Source: Bifidobacterium breve (lineage in GTDB: Bacteria; Actinomycetota; Acidimicrobiia; Acidimicrobiales; Ilumatobacteraceae). Taken from it: DNA of 64,000 nucleotides. A program made the translations under genes and the position numbers. Below, one piece after another: positions 1 through 8,894 of this stretch. The stretch lies in the NCBI GenBank assembly GCA_945901725.1, contig CAMDLK010000001.1, positions 1 through 64,000 on the forward strand, written 5' to 3'. The notes under the pieces were generated by a model. It searched no databases. It was given only the letters and a program-made list of their open reading frames with translations, and was not told the origin of the DNA. How positions within the stretch are numbered: the stretch's first letter is position 1; each line of letters begins with the position of its first letter.

Positions 1-315
1 ACGAATCACGTGTTCCGCTTCCGGTGCTTCAATCCAGGCTGGGCACAGGACGACATTCTCATTCACCCAAGTTGGAACAGCATGCGCTCTCCACGTATCA
101 GCAACACTTCTCTCGACAAGTGCAGTGGAGACAATGACGTCTGGAAACTGTTCTTGTACCAGTTCACGAGTGAATGAATGATCGTCGCCCAAGCTTGTAC
201 GCAATGTGACGAAGTCACCTGTTGCTTCTCGTTCTTCTACGGCTACAACTCCGAGGCTCCACAACAAGTCGGCGAGCAATTCGGATTCAGATTTGGAAAC
301 GAGGAAATCAAGCAT
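1..315 (-). CDS. prmA: Ribosomal protein L11 methyltransferase-like protein (N-terminal part; truncated by window edge)
   Basis: Not in the ORF track. Manual minus-strand translation MLDFLVSKSESELLADLLWSLGVVAVEEREATGDFVTLRTSLGDDHSFTRELVQEQFPDVIVSTALVERSVADTWRAHAVPTWVNENVVLCPAWIEAPEAEHVIR is open to the edge; the W(R/K)xxxxPxxVxxxxVxxPxW layout resembles the PrmA N-terminal region. The start codon may lie slightly upstream. Confidence 0.65.
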   Translation of the reverse strand, partial: MLDFLVSKSESELLADLLWSLGVVAVEEREATGDFVTLRTSLGDDHSFTRELVQEQFPDVIVSTALVERSVADTWRAHAVPTWVNENVVLCPAWIEAPEAEHVIR

Positions 316-337
316 CGACCACGATGGGCCGGAAACA

Positions 338-856
338 TCAGTCAATGCGACGTAGCTGTTCTCTGAAGCGCGCACCCTTGTGTAAATACGCAAGGACTGC
401 CATTTCGATATCTGCTTTTCGAGCGCGCCCTTCTTTGATGGTGGCTGGTGCGCCCACCGCGAGAGCGCCTTCTGGAACAACCGTGTCATTTAGGACAACG
501 GAATTAGCCGCAACAATTGCTCCGGATCCGACAACTGCTCTATGAAGCACGATTGCTCCCGATGACACCTGAGCTCCGTTCTTGATGATGCACCCCTCTA
601 GGTGAACGAGATGGCCAACAACGCAGTCATCTCCAACCGTCGTATGGTCCATAGGAGTCGTGTGAACCACTGTTCCGTCCTGGATGCTGGTCCGCTCACC
701 GATGACAATCGCGCCGTCATCGCCGCGCAAGACCGCACAGGCCCAGATGGAACTCTGAGCTCCGATAGTGACAGATCCGATAACAACTGCGTCAGGATGT
801 ACATAGGCCGTTGGGTGAATTGAAGGTATTTGATCACCAAGTGCGTAGATAGGCAT
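338..856 (-). CDS. Gamma-carbonic anhydrase family protein (left-handed beta-helix)
   Basis: Hexapeptide repeats, DGTVVHTTPMDHTTVGDDCVVGHLVHLEGC; likely start MPIYALGD rather than the 871 start. Confidence 0.85.
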   Translation of the reverse strand: MPIYALGDQIPSIHPTAYVHPDAVVIGSVTIGAQSSIWACAVLRGDDGAIVIGERTSIQDGTVVHTTPMDHTTVGDDCVVGHLVHLEGCIIKNGAQVSSGAIVLHRAVVGSGAIVAANSVVLNDTVVPEGALAVGAPATIKEGRARKADIEMAVLAYLHKGARFREQLRRID

Positions 857-925
857 GCGCCACGGTAGCAACTAGATCTGTGTCCTCTGATGGTCGTGGC
901 GTTTTCCGAGATACCGTAGATGCCT

Positions 926-2434
926 ATGTCACGTCGTATCGAGATCGAACTCACCAGCAAACGCCCAGATGGCACTTGGACATGGCGCGCTGCCGGCGCA
1001 CGTGAGCCTCGTGGTGAAGTTGTCGACTCTGTCGTCCCAGCCGGATCAAGCGTCAATGACGTGATGCGCGCAGACGTAGAAACTGACCTAGATGGCAGTC
1101 GCGTCTTGTCGATCACGCCTCCAAAAGCAAAAAATGTTCGTACTGGTCTTCTTGAAATTCTTCCATCCACCCGCGCCTTTGAACCTGTAACCCAGCAACT
1201 TGCGAAGAAGGGTTCACGTGGAGGCGATGATCGTAAAGGTCCTCGTCGTGATCGCAAAGATGGTGACAAGCCTCGTGGTGAGCGCAAAGACGGCGACCGT
1301 AATCGGGGAGAACGTAAGGAAGGTGCCGAAGGACGTACTGATCGTCCTCGTCGTCAATTCTTTGATGCTCCACCTGAACTTCCACAGCGTCCAAAGGCAA
1401 AACGTATTCGTCCATTACGCGTGAACGTTGATGCTGTGCTTGCTGAGTTGCCACAAGCTCATCGCACAATCGCTGAGACAGTCCTCAATGGCGGAGTGCC
1501 GGCAGTTCGCGCAGCAATTGAAGAGCAGAATCGCCTTGCTGTTGCAGCCGGTAAAGAAAAAGTACCTGCGGAAGGTCTTCTTCAGATTGCTGAGCAACTA
1601 TTGCCACGCCTTCGCGTAGCTGAATGGCGCGACAAGGCAATCTCTGCCGAGTCCATTATTCATGACATTGACCTTCGTGACTTACGTTCCATTGTTGTCA
1701 CTGCTGACCAACTCGTCGCGATTGATGAAGAGACCCGTGCGCTTGTTGCAAAGATGAAGCAAGGTCTCGTAATTCGCCAAGAGACAGAGACAAAGAATTG
1801 GCTCGACGACATTGCGGTCGCAACATCAGTCGGACGTGTTGTTCGTGCATTGCGTCTGTCTTCACAGCCTCCTAAAGCTGGAGTTCCATTTCCTGCTCCC
1901 CTAGCAGCACAAGTTGTCGCTGCAACTGTTGCAGGCCTCACAACAGATGCGCCGTCAGAGCGTTGGATTGCGTTGCTAGAAGCAGCAGCATTCTCGCCAG
2001 TCCACGCCAAGGTTCTTCCCGCAGCAGTTCCAACTGTCATTTCAGAAGACCTCACAAAAACCGTGACACGTCTTGGGCCTCTCATGCCTCAGATTGCTGC
2101 CTTGTTTGGTATCGCAGTTGATCCGAAAGCGCGTCCACCACGTCCGCTACAGGTTCCTCGTGGCGACAAAGGTCCTCATAAGCGCGCAGGTGATTTGAAC
2201 AAGTCAGCAGACGGTAAGCCAGGAACTGATAAACCACGTCGCGGTCCAAAGCCACAGGCAACTGCCACTCAAAAACAAGCACCTGATGCCGTTGCTTCTG
2301 CACCGGAAGCAGCAGAGCCTGTCGTTGAGGTTGTCGATGTTATTGAGACTCCAGTCGTTGAGTCACCAGAGATTGCAGTTTCAGATGCACCAGTCGTATC
2401 TGAATCTAAATCGGTCTCTGAACAAGCGCAATAG
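926..2434 (+). CDS. Hypothetical protein with RKDGD/RGE-rich low-complexity linkers
   Basis: Long ORF (504 aa from 920); N-terminal small domain, basic/acidic repeats (DRKDGDKPRGERKDGDRNRGERKEG), helical middle domain, disordered tail. Start 926 preferred because of TACCGT at 912-917. Confidence 0.8.
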   Translation: MSRRIEIELTSKRPDGTWTWRAAGAREPRGEVVDSVVPAGSSVNDVMRADVETDLDGSRVLSITPPKAKNVRTGLLEILPSTRAFEPVTQQLAKKGSRGGDDRKGPRRDRKDGDKPRGERKDGDRNRGERKEGAEGRTDRPRRQFFDAPPELPQRPKAKRIRPLRVNVDAVLAELPQAHRTIAETVLNGGVPAVRAAIEEQNRLAVAAGKEKVPAEGLLQIAEQLLPRLRVAEWRDKAISAESIIHDIDLRDLRSIVVTADQLVAIDEETRALVAKMKQGLVIRQETETKNWLDDIAVATSVGRVVRALRLSSQPPKAGVPFPAPLAAQVVAATVAGLTTDAPSERWIALLEAAAFSPVHAKVLPAAVPTVISEDLTKTVTRLGPLMPQIAALFGIAVDPKARPPRPLQVPRGDKGPHKRAGDLNKSADGKPGTDKPRRGPKPQATATQKQAPDAVASAPEAAEPVVEVVDVIETPVVESPEIAVSDAPVVSESKSVSEQAQ

Positions 2435-2486
2435 CCGTTAGAGGCTCAACTTCCCCATTACCACTGCTTCTCACTACGGTGGAGGC

Positions 2487-3269
2487 ATGTCAAACATGGT
2501 CACATATGAAGTGCGCGGAAACGTTGCTCTAATCACACTCAATCGTCCCGATGCTCGCAATGCTGTAAACGACGAGTTAGCCGCCGACATGGAAGCGTGT
2601 ATCGATCGACTCGAAGCCGACGACACAGTATGGGTCGGAGTGCTGACCGCTAACACCGAGGGACACAAGTCTCCAGTATTTTGCGCGGGCGCAGATTTGA
2701 AGGCTCTTAGTGCCGGTGGACAAACTCTCGGAACAAAGCGCGGTGGATTCGCTGGCTACGTATATCGCGACAGAGTAAAGCCGATAATTGTGGCTGTCGA
2801 CGGACTTGCAACTGCTGGTGGATGCGAGATTGTCCTTGCATCTGACATGGTCATTGCAACTACGCGCTCTTCATTCGGTCTTGCAGAAGTTAAGCGAAAT
2901 CTGATTGCGGGAGCTGGCGGGCTTTTTCGCCTCCCCCGCGCAATAGGACGAGCTGCTGCAATGGAAGTAATCCTTACGGGTGATCCCCTGTCGGTCGACC
3001 GGGCATATTCGCTTGGTTTGGTTAATCAGATTGTTGAGCCAGGCAAAGAGGTTGAAGCTGCAATGGTTCTCGCTGAAAAGATTGCACTGTCAGCTCCGAT
3101 GGCGGTGGCAGCGAGTCGTCGTGTGATTCTCGCTTCCGCATACTCAACAGACGAAGAACTTATTGAAATGACTAATAAAGAATTTGCTCCGATCATGAGA
3201 TCAGAGGACACCAAAGAGGGTCTCACGGCCTTTATCGAAAAGCGCGCTCCCCAGTGGAAGGGCCGTTAG
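2487..3269 (+). CDS. Enoyl-CoA hydratase/isomerase (crotonase) family protein
   Basis: Crotonase-fold sequence: ALITLNRPDARNAVN, FCAGADLKAL, GLATAGGCEIVLASDMVIA. Confidence 0.9.
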   Translation: MSNMVTYEVRGNVALITLNRPDARNAVNDELAADMEACIDRLEADDTVWVGVLTANTEGHKSPVFCAGADLKALSAGGQTLGTKRGGFAGYVYRDRVKPIIVAVDGLATAGGCEIVLASDMVIATTRSSFGLAEVKRNLIAGAGGLFRLPRAIGRAAAMEVILTGDPLSVDRAYSLGLVNQIVEPGKEVEAAMVLAEKIALSAPMAVAASRRVILASAYSTDEELIEMTNKEFAPIMRSEDTKEGLTAFIEKRAPQWKGR

Positions 3270-3697
3270 AGCTTTTTGCCAACAATTATTGTCTGAGCGA
3301 CTAAACCATGTCGTTCAAAAAGATTCTTCATCGCGCGATCACCAGGTAACGCACTCGACTGCAGCCATGTTGCATTCTTTTGTTGCAACTCACGAATGCA
3401 CTCAAGAACTAGAGCATCACCGATACCGATGTCTCTGCTAGCGGCTTCGACAAAAACTGAGTTAATTGACCATTCGGATGAACTGGCAGCCGTGGCCACT
3501 AGTGATCCCATCACAGTTGTGCCCACTCCAGCTACCAATGCCAGAGTCTGTGTTGCTTCATTTGAAGGTGCCATTGCTGATCCTCGGTACTGGGTGGCCT
3601 CTTGTTCTGACATTGAGTGATGCCTTGCAAGAACCGCGGCATCGTCTTTTCCTGCGTGGCGAACAAAAATAGAAAGATCAGGCACTAGTTGGGTCAT
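3266..3697 (-). CDS. GNAT-family N-acetyltransferase-like protein
   Basis: SINSVFVEAASRDIGIGDALVLECIRELQ resembles GNAT motif A; likely start MTQLVPDL (ATG 3697-3695). Confidence 0.6.
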   Translation of the reverse strand: MTQLVPDLSIFVRHAGKDDAAVLARHHSMSEQEATQYRGSAMAPSNEATQTLALVAGVGTTVMGSLVATAASSSEWSINSVFVEAASRDIGIGDALVLECIRELQQKNATWLQSSALPGDRAMKNLFERHGLVAQTIIVGKKL

Positions 3698-3857
3698 CCT
3701 TGGAAGACGGCCGAACGACAACTTTGCGAGCCTCTCTGACTGCATGGTCGACAGCGAACTTCCCCAGCATCTTTGCTGATGGTGCATGCTTTTGAAACGC
3801 TGAGAGAACCTCGTTGAACTTACGTGCGCAATCTTTTGAAAACGCTGAAAGGTTCAC
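3678..3857 (-). CDS. Small conserved-type hypothetical protein (59 aa, GTG start)
   Basis: Manual translation V/M-NLSAFSKDCARKFNEVLSAFQKHAPSAKMLGKFAVDHAVREARKVVVRPSSKDDPTSA; fills the gap between the DUF4193-like gene and the GNAT gene and overlaps the GNAT start by 20 nt. Confidence 0.55.
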   Translation of the reverse strand: MNLSAFSKDCARKFNEVLSAFQKHAPSAKMLGKFAVDHAVREARKVVVRPSSKDDPTSA

Positions 3858-3861
3858 GGTG

Positions 3862-4314
3862 TTACTTCACAAATACAGGACACGCGTCATCGCCGATGGG
3901 ACACATTGGCGCATTTTTGCGAACAAGAAGAAAACAACTGTTACACAGAAGCTCGTCTGCGCGTTTCGGTTGCAGCTCGTCGTCGCCTGTTGAGCGTTCT
4001 TCGTTGTCTGGAACTTCGTCTTCTTCAGCCGGAAGATCTTCGCTGGCGAGACGATCTTTCAGAATCTTCGAGAGGTCCTCTTCGACGTCGTCTGGAGCAA
4101 CCATGTCGTCGTCGTCGTCATCATCATCGCCCGGCTTGCGCACGATGGTGGCACCCATTGAATCATCGTCGTCTTCATCGTCGTCGAGCAAAGCGTCTTC
4201 GTCGTCTTCGATGAGAGGCTCGTCAAGTTCCAATTCCTCGAGGTCGTCAATTTCATCCCCATCTAGGTCAATCTCCAGCTCAACTTCAACTGGTTCAATC
4301 TTCTTCTTAGCCAC
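3862..4314 (-). CDS. DUF4193-like acidic protein with C-terminal Cys motif
   Basis: Asp/Glu-rich N-terminus; C-terminal ELLCNSCFLLVRKNAPMCPIGDDACPVF resembles DUF4193. AGGAG about 8 nt upstream of the GTG start. Confidence 0.75.
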   Translation of the reverse strand: MAKKKIEPVEVELEIDLDGDEIDDLEELELDEPLIEDDEDALLDDDEDDDDSMGATIVRKPGDDDDDDDDMVAPDDVEEDLSKILKDRLASEDLPAEEDEVPDNEERSTGDDELQPKRADELLCNSCFLLVRKNAPMCPIGDDACPVFVK

Positions 4315-4428
4315 TATGTGCTCCTAAATATGTGCAAGGACTCGCGGCGGGATACTAGGCATAAAACAGTGCCAATGGACGAATGCTCGCAAATTAATGT
4401 TTGGCCGTGACGGGTGTCACGAGCACGA

Positions 4429-6036
4429 TTACTGATCTTTTCCGGATCTTTTGGACTCTGCGCGCCTCTCGGACTCAAGCCGTTCGAGTTCGGGTACTTC
4501 TGTCGTCATATGGGACATCGATGCCGCAACGGCATGATGCCCGGCCTTCTCAGAGATCTGTTTATGCATCTCCAGAGCCACCCTGCGGTACGAAGGATGG
4601 CCTTGTGGACCTGAGCGCAGTTCCAGCATGTGCATCGCCTCACGGGCGTTGAACTGCATCACATAGCGAATTCGGTACGCCATGGAAACTGCGTAACTTG
4701 CCTGATACGGGTGGTCAGCGGCAAGGGCGTCATACAGCGAGGATGAACGGGCCATGACTTCGTCGAACATCTCGGCTCCCCCAGCAGCATCGACCAATTC
4801 TGGACGTGAATAGCCGTGGTACGGAGTCAATGGCTGCCACTCGATTGTCAATAGGCGATGCCGCTGCATGTCGCGAAATGCGCCGTAATCAGACAAGACG
4901 TCGAAACGGTAGTCAATGCTCTCGAAGGCTCTTCCAGGACGATGGCGACGATTGTCCCGGTTGCCGATGTACGCGTTCAAAATATCTGTCTTGTCAGCAA
5001 CGCTCATGGCTTCGACCTTCAGACGAATTTGAGATTCCGGTAAATGCGAATACTGGTAACAGGCTGCTGCCACCAACTTGTTCTCACCATCTGGATCAAA
5101 ATCAATAAGCGTTACTTCATCTACATCAGTCGAAATATCGTCGCCCATGATTGCATCGACGATGTCAGTCATAGCAGCGGTATTGGTGGAAAGGTAGTCA
5201 GACCACTTCACACCTCTTTCTGGAACATCGACTCGACGAAGGAACGATGGGATCACTTTTCGCAACTCGACGAGCATCATGTCTGCGTAATAACGCGCTT
5301 CAGGAAGCGGGTGTGCACGCATGCGTAACAAGAGTTGTTCGTATCCCTGTCCGCTTCCATAGATTCCAACATTGGACAAAGAAGATGCCGGCAATAGTCC
5401 GCGCACCGCGTCGAGCGCTTTAGCGCGAGTGGCCTGGCGGTACACGAAGTCACTATCTTTCGGGCCCTTAATCACGGTCGAACGAACGTAATTAGTTACT
5501 AGTTCAGCAAGCTGGCTGTAGGAATCAAACATGCGATCCATATCGCCGACATAACGCGTGCCGAATCGGCCTTCCAAAATGTCAGGATCACGGTAGTAGC
5601 GATAGCGCCCGCCCAGCCTGTCGTCGTAAGCGATGTAGCGAGTGCTTTGCTCGAGGTAGCTCATTAGGCGACCCCATTCAAGAATTTTGGTCAAGATATT
5701 TGAAGATTGTTCACATGCGAGGTGAACTCCACCAAGTTGTGCAACGGAATCGTCTCCGTACTCAACGAAAACTTTCTCGTAGAGAGTTTCAGCTCTGTCA
5801 ATACCCACTGTTGCGTCTACGGCTTGATCTCCGGCGATCTCGAGGTCGTTCACGAACTCATCCAAAAACAATCGACGCAAACTGCGGGGACTACGGCTGT
5901 AGCGGGCAAACAAGGCGCCTTTTACAACTTCCGGCAAATTGACTAACGCAAAAACGGGAAGGTCAAGATTTGTAAAATAACGACGCAGGATGTCGGATTC
6001 TGTATCTGTAAATTCCTCGGGAACATAAACACTCAC
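4429..6036 (-). CDS. Tandem ThyX-like (FAD-dependent thymidylate synthase-related) protein
   Basis: 535 aa, about twice ThyX length; first half LMSYLEQSTRYIAYD, second half FRDMQRHRLLTIEWQP. Confidence 0.75.
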   Translation of the reverse strand: MSVYVPEEFTDTESDILRRYFTNLDLPVFALVNLPEVVKGALFARYSRSPRSLRRLFLDEFVNDLEIAGDQAVDATVGIDRAETLYEKVFVEYGDDSVAQLGGVHLACEQSSNILTKILEWGRLMSYLEQSTRYIAYDDRLGGRYRYYRDPDILEGRFGTRYVGDMDRMFDSYSQLAELVTNYVRSTVIKGPKDSDFVYRQATRAKALDAVRGLLPASSLSNVGIYGSGQGYEQLLLRMRAHPLPEARYYADMMLVELRKVIPSFLRRVDVPERGVKWSDYLSTNTAAMTDIVDAIMGDDISTDVDEVTLIDFDPDGENKLVAAACYQYSHLPESQIRLKVEAMSVADKTDILNAYIGNRDNRRHRPGRAFESIDYRFDVLSDYGAFRDMQRHRLLTIEWQPLTPYHGYSRPELVDAAGGAEMFDEVMARSSSLYDALAADHPYQASYAVSMAYRIRYVMQFNAREAMHMLELRSGPQGHPSYRRVALEMHKQISEKAGHHAVAASMSHMTTEVPELERLESERRAESKRSGKDQ

Positions 6037-6081
6037 GGCAATTGAGCCTAGGAGTCACGTAGGGCGTGGAGAGGGATACCG

Positions 6082-7284
6082 TTAGAGCACGTTTTTGTCT
6101 GGATTTGCGGTGTGAAATTCGGCCGCGACGGCTGATTGACGCTCTGTCGAAGTCCAAAAATCAATGGCTGTCATCGCCATCGCCTTTGCGCCGTCGACTA
6201 CTGCTTGGTCGGCCATTGGCGAGCGAGCATATTGAGCGAATTGTTTGGTGTGTATCGAAGTTCCAACTGGAGCCGAAGCGATCATCGGATGAATCGACGG
6301 AACTAAGTGACTGACATTTCCCATGTCTGTACTTCCGACCACTCTGTGGCCGCCTTGTCTCGGGTCAGAGACAGTGCGACCAAGTCGTAGAGCATTGTGT
6401 GCATACATAGTTCCCATGGCGTTGTTGGTCACCATGTCTGCGTATGCAGTACCAATCCATTCGTGCGAAACCGAACAACCGCATGCGTGGGCTCCGGATT
6501 CAAGTGAAGCAAGCACTCGGGGCTTCAGGGCAGCTAGAGACGTGACATTGTCGGATCGGACATACCACTCAGTGGATGCCTCGCGCGGAACAATGTTTGG
6601 CTTCTCTCCTGCCTTCAGAAAAATTCCGTGTATTCGCTCCGTTGGCAATATGTGTTGACGCAAAGTAGCTACTGCCATATAACCAAGTACTGCTGCATCA
6701 AGGGCGTTGCGACCTAAGTGAGGGGCAGCCGCTGCATGCGACTCTTGTCCCGTGTACTCAACTAACAATTGTTGCAGTGCAATTGCGTCGATGGTTGCTA
6801 AATCAGCATCAGCCGGATGAACCATCATTGCTAAATCGACACCTTCAAGTGCTCCGTTTCGAGCCATGAGGATTTTGCCCCCGCCGCCTTCTTCGGCTGG
6901 AGTGCCCATATACCTAACACGACCACCTGCGTTTCCTGCGACAGACGCAAGAGCGATGGCCGCTCCAAGTCCGGCTGCCGCAATGATGTTGTGTCCGCAA
7001 CCGTGACCGATGTCTGGCAATGCGTCATACTCGCTCATGATGCATACCGTCGGGCCTGCACCTACGTCGCCCGAAAACCCCGTAGGACAATCAAATGCGC
7101 CAAGATCTACTGGAACGCCATTGCTGTTCGCAGTTCTGGTCAACAACTCTGACGCAAAAACCTCTTCGTAGTTCTGTTCTGGATGCCCATGGATTTCATG
7201 GCTGACCCTGATGAGCGTCTCTGCATTCTTGTCAATCAGATTGCATGCTTGAAGCTTTAACTCATCAACTTCTGAACTCTTCAA
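6082..7284 (-). CDS. M20-family amidohydrolase/peptidase (AbgB-like)
   Basis: SEYDALPDIGHGCGHNIIAAAGLGAA, GTPAEEGGGGKILM, GSTDMGNVSHLVPSIHP. Confidence 0.88.
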   Translation of the reverse strand: MKSSEVDELKLQACNLIDKNAETLIRVSHEIHGHPEQNYEEVFASELLTRTANSNGVPVDLGAFDCPTGFSGDVGAGPTVCIMSEYDALPDIGHGCGHNIIAAAGLGAAIALASVAGNAGGRVRYMGTPAEEGGGGKILMARNGALEGVDLAMMVHPADADLATIDAIALQQLLVEYTGQESHAAAAPHLGRNALDAAVLGYMAVATLRQHILPTERIHGIFLKAGEKPNIVPREASTEWYVRSDNVTSLAALKPRVLASLESGAHACGCSVSHEWIGTAYADMVTNNAMGTMYAHNALRLGRTVSDPRQGGHRVVGSTDMGNVSHLVPSIHPMIASAPVGTSIHTKQFAQYARSPMADQAVVDGAKAMAMTAIDFWTSTERQSAVAAEFHTANPDKNVL

Positions 7285-8276
7285 GGTGCCGTACCGTGAT
7301 CAAGAACAATCTTGCCAAGTTGCTCTCCTCGTTCGAGTCGAGACAATGCTTGCTCGTAATCTTTGAGCGCGTACACATTGTCTATAGCAATTGGTAGACC
7401 GTTGTTGATGATTGCTAACAACTGATCGAATTCCTCGTAACTACCCATTGACGAACCAATGATTTCGTATTGTTTGAAGAACAAACGAGGAATATTGATT
7501 TCAGCTGCTGAGCCTGATGTTCCTCCGCACACAACCATGCGTCCGCCTGGAGCAAGAGATCGAACGGATTTATCCCATGTCGCGGGGCCCACACTTTCGA
7601 TAACAACATCGGCCTGCACTGGCCATTTGGCGTCGGCGGAATCGATTGCTGATACGGCCCCCATTTGAAGGGCCTGCGCGCGTTTAGTCGCATCTCTGCT
7701 GGTAACAATTGCTTGGGCGCCCATGAAATTTGCAAGGGCCAAAGCGGCTGTGGACACACCGGATCCGATGCCAACAATCAGCACGGTCTCTCCTGGTGCC
7801 ACACGTGCTCTGTTGAGCATCCGTAAGGCGGTGAGATATGCGAGCGGAAACGCGGCACTTTCGAACCAAGTTCTACTAGTTGGCCGCGGACGAACATTAC
7901 GGTCGGGTGCAATTGCAAATGTTGCGTGACCTCCGTGGCAGTGTTCTCCCCAAATCATGAATCCAGGCCCCATTGGTGAATTATTGCCGTATCGCACGAT
8001 GTCTTCGATAGGAGAAACACCGGGATTTACCACAACTTCCTCTCCCACTGAAACTGAAGTCACATTGCTTCCAATCGCGTCGACAATGCCCGCAACATCG
8101 CAGCCGGGAATATGCGGGAGCGGAGGCTTAGGCATACCGCGAGTGACCCACAAATCCATATGATTGAGAGCACTAGCAACTACGCGTATGCGTACTTCAT
8201 TCTCTGAAGGTTCGGGCGTTGTGATGTCTCCCCAGACGTAGGTGCCGGGTGATTCGTTCAGTATCCAAGATTGCAT
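7281..8276 (-). CDS. Zinc-binding dehydrogenase / quinone-oxidoreductase-like MDR protein
   Basis: HIPGCDVAGIVDAIG, ETVLIVGIGSGVSTAALALANFMGAQAIVTSR. Confidence 0.85.
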   Translation of the reverse strand: MQSWILNESPGTYVWGDITTPEPSENEVRIRVVASALNHMDLWVTRGMPKPPLPHIPGCDVAGIVDAIGSNVTSVSVGEEVVVNPGVSPIEDIVRYGNNSPMGPGFMIWGEHCHGGHATFAIAPDRNVRPRPTSRTWFESAAFPLAYLTALRMLNRARVAPGETVLIVGIGSGVSTAALALANFMGAQAIVTSRDATKRAQALQMGAVSAIDSADAKWPVQADVVIESVGPATWDKSVRSLAPGGRMVVCGGTSGSAAEINIPRLFFKQYEIIGSSMGSYEEFDQLLAIINNGLPIAIDNVYALKDYEQALSRLERGEQLGKIVLDHGTAP

Positions 8277-8294
8277 GCTCCCTACCGTAGATGC

Positions 8295-8894
8295 CTAGAC
8301 AAGCAGTCTCCAGTAATCCGGAACAATTTCTATTTGCACAGATATCCATCCACGAATGCGAGATCCGTCTATTCGTAGAGCCTCTGTACGAGACAATGTT
8401 GAAAACTCAATGGCTCGAATCCGACCAGCTTCAACTAGGGGGTGGGGCGTGTGTGTGCCGAGAACAGATTTTTGGCGGGCACGAAATCGCTGCTGCAGGC
8501 CCATCGACGAATCCACAGACATCAGATCAAGAAAACCGTCATTCGGATGAGCCCGCGGTGAGACATTTCTTGGTCCGATGAATCCACCGTTGGATACGCA
8601 GACAAGCCGGCCTCGTAACCACCCACCGATCATCACATGCGATGCAGCAATCTTGGTGTGAATAGTGCCGTTTCTCATTGTGATGGAAACACGTAACGCG
8701 TCAATCGGAACCTCAAAACAATTGTCACCAACAGCGGGCTGTGGCGGGTCTCCGAGGCAATGCGCAATATCCCCACCGTGAACGATGAGGCGATCATTAA
8801 CTGAACTCAACGCAAGGCCTTGGTCGCCGTGAACGAATACATCTCTCGATGTGCACGTTGTCGGAACTCCCCATTGTTCTCCCCGCTTGATCAT
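8295..8894 (-). CDS. Diacylglycerol-kinase-like C-terminal domain protein
   Basis: VCVSNGGFIGPRNVSPRAHPNDGFLDLMSV resembles the DAGK/YegS C-terminal domain; 4-nt overlap with the upstream helicase gene. Confidence 0.6.
   Translation of the reverse strand: MIKRGEQWGVPTTCTSRDVFVHGDQGLALSSVNDRLIVHGGDIAHCLGDPPQPAVGDNCFEVPIDALRVSITMRNGTIHTKIAASHVMIGGWLRGRLVCVSNGGFIGPRNVSPRAHPNDGFLDLMSVDSSMGLQQRFRARQKSVLGTHTPHPLVEAGRIRAIEFSTLSRTEALRIDGSRIRGWISVQIEIVPDYWRLLV

Noticed and set aside
598-1287. 229-aa minus-strand ORF overlapping the gamma-carbonic anhydrase and the 926 gene
   Set aside because: Low-complexity, conflicts with two better-supported genes; treated as a chance ORF.
1660-2303. Minus-strand ORFs inside the 926-2434 gene
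   Set aside because: Antisense shadow ORFs without motifs or plausible starts.
3824-4327. Ser-rich plus-strand ORF (SSSSSSSS...)
   Set aside because: Antisense image of the Asp/Glu-codon tract of the minus-strand DUF4193-like gene; no independent support.
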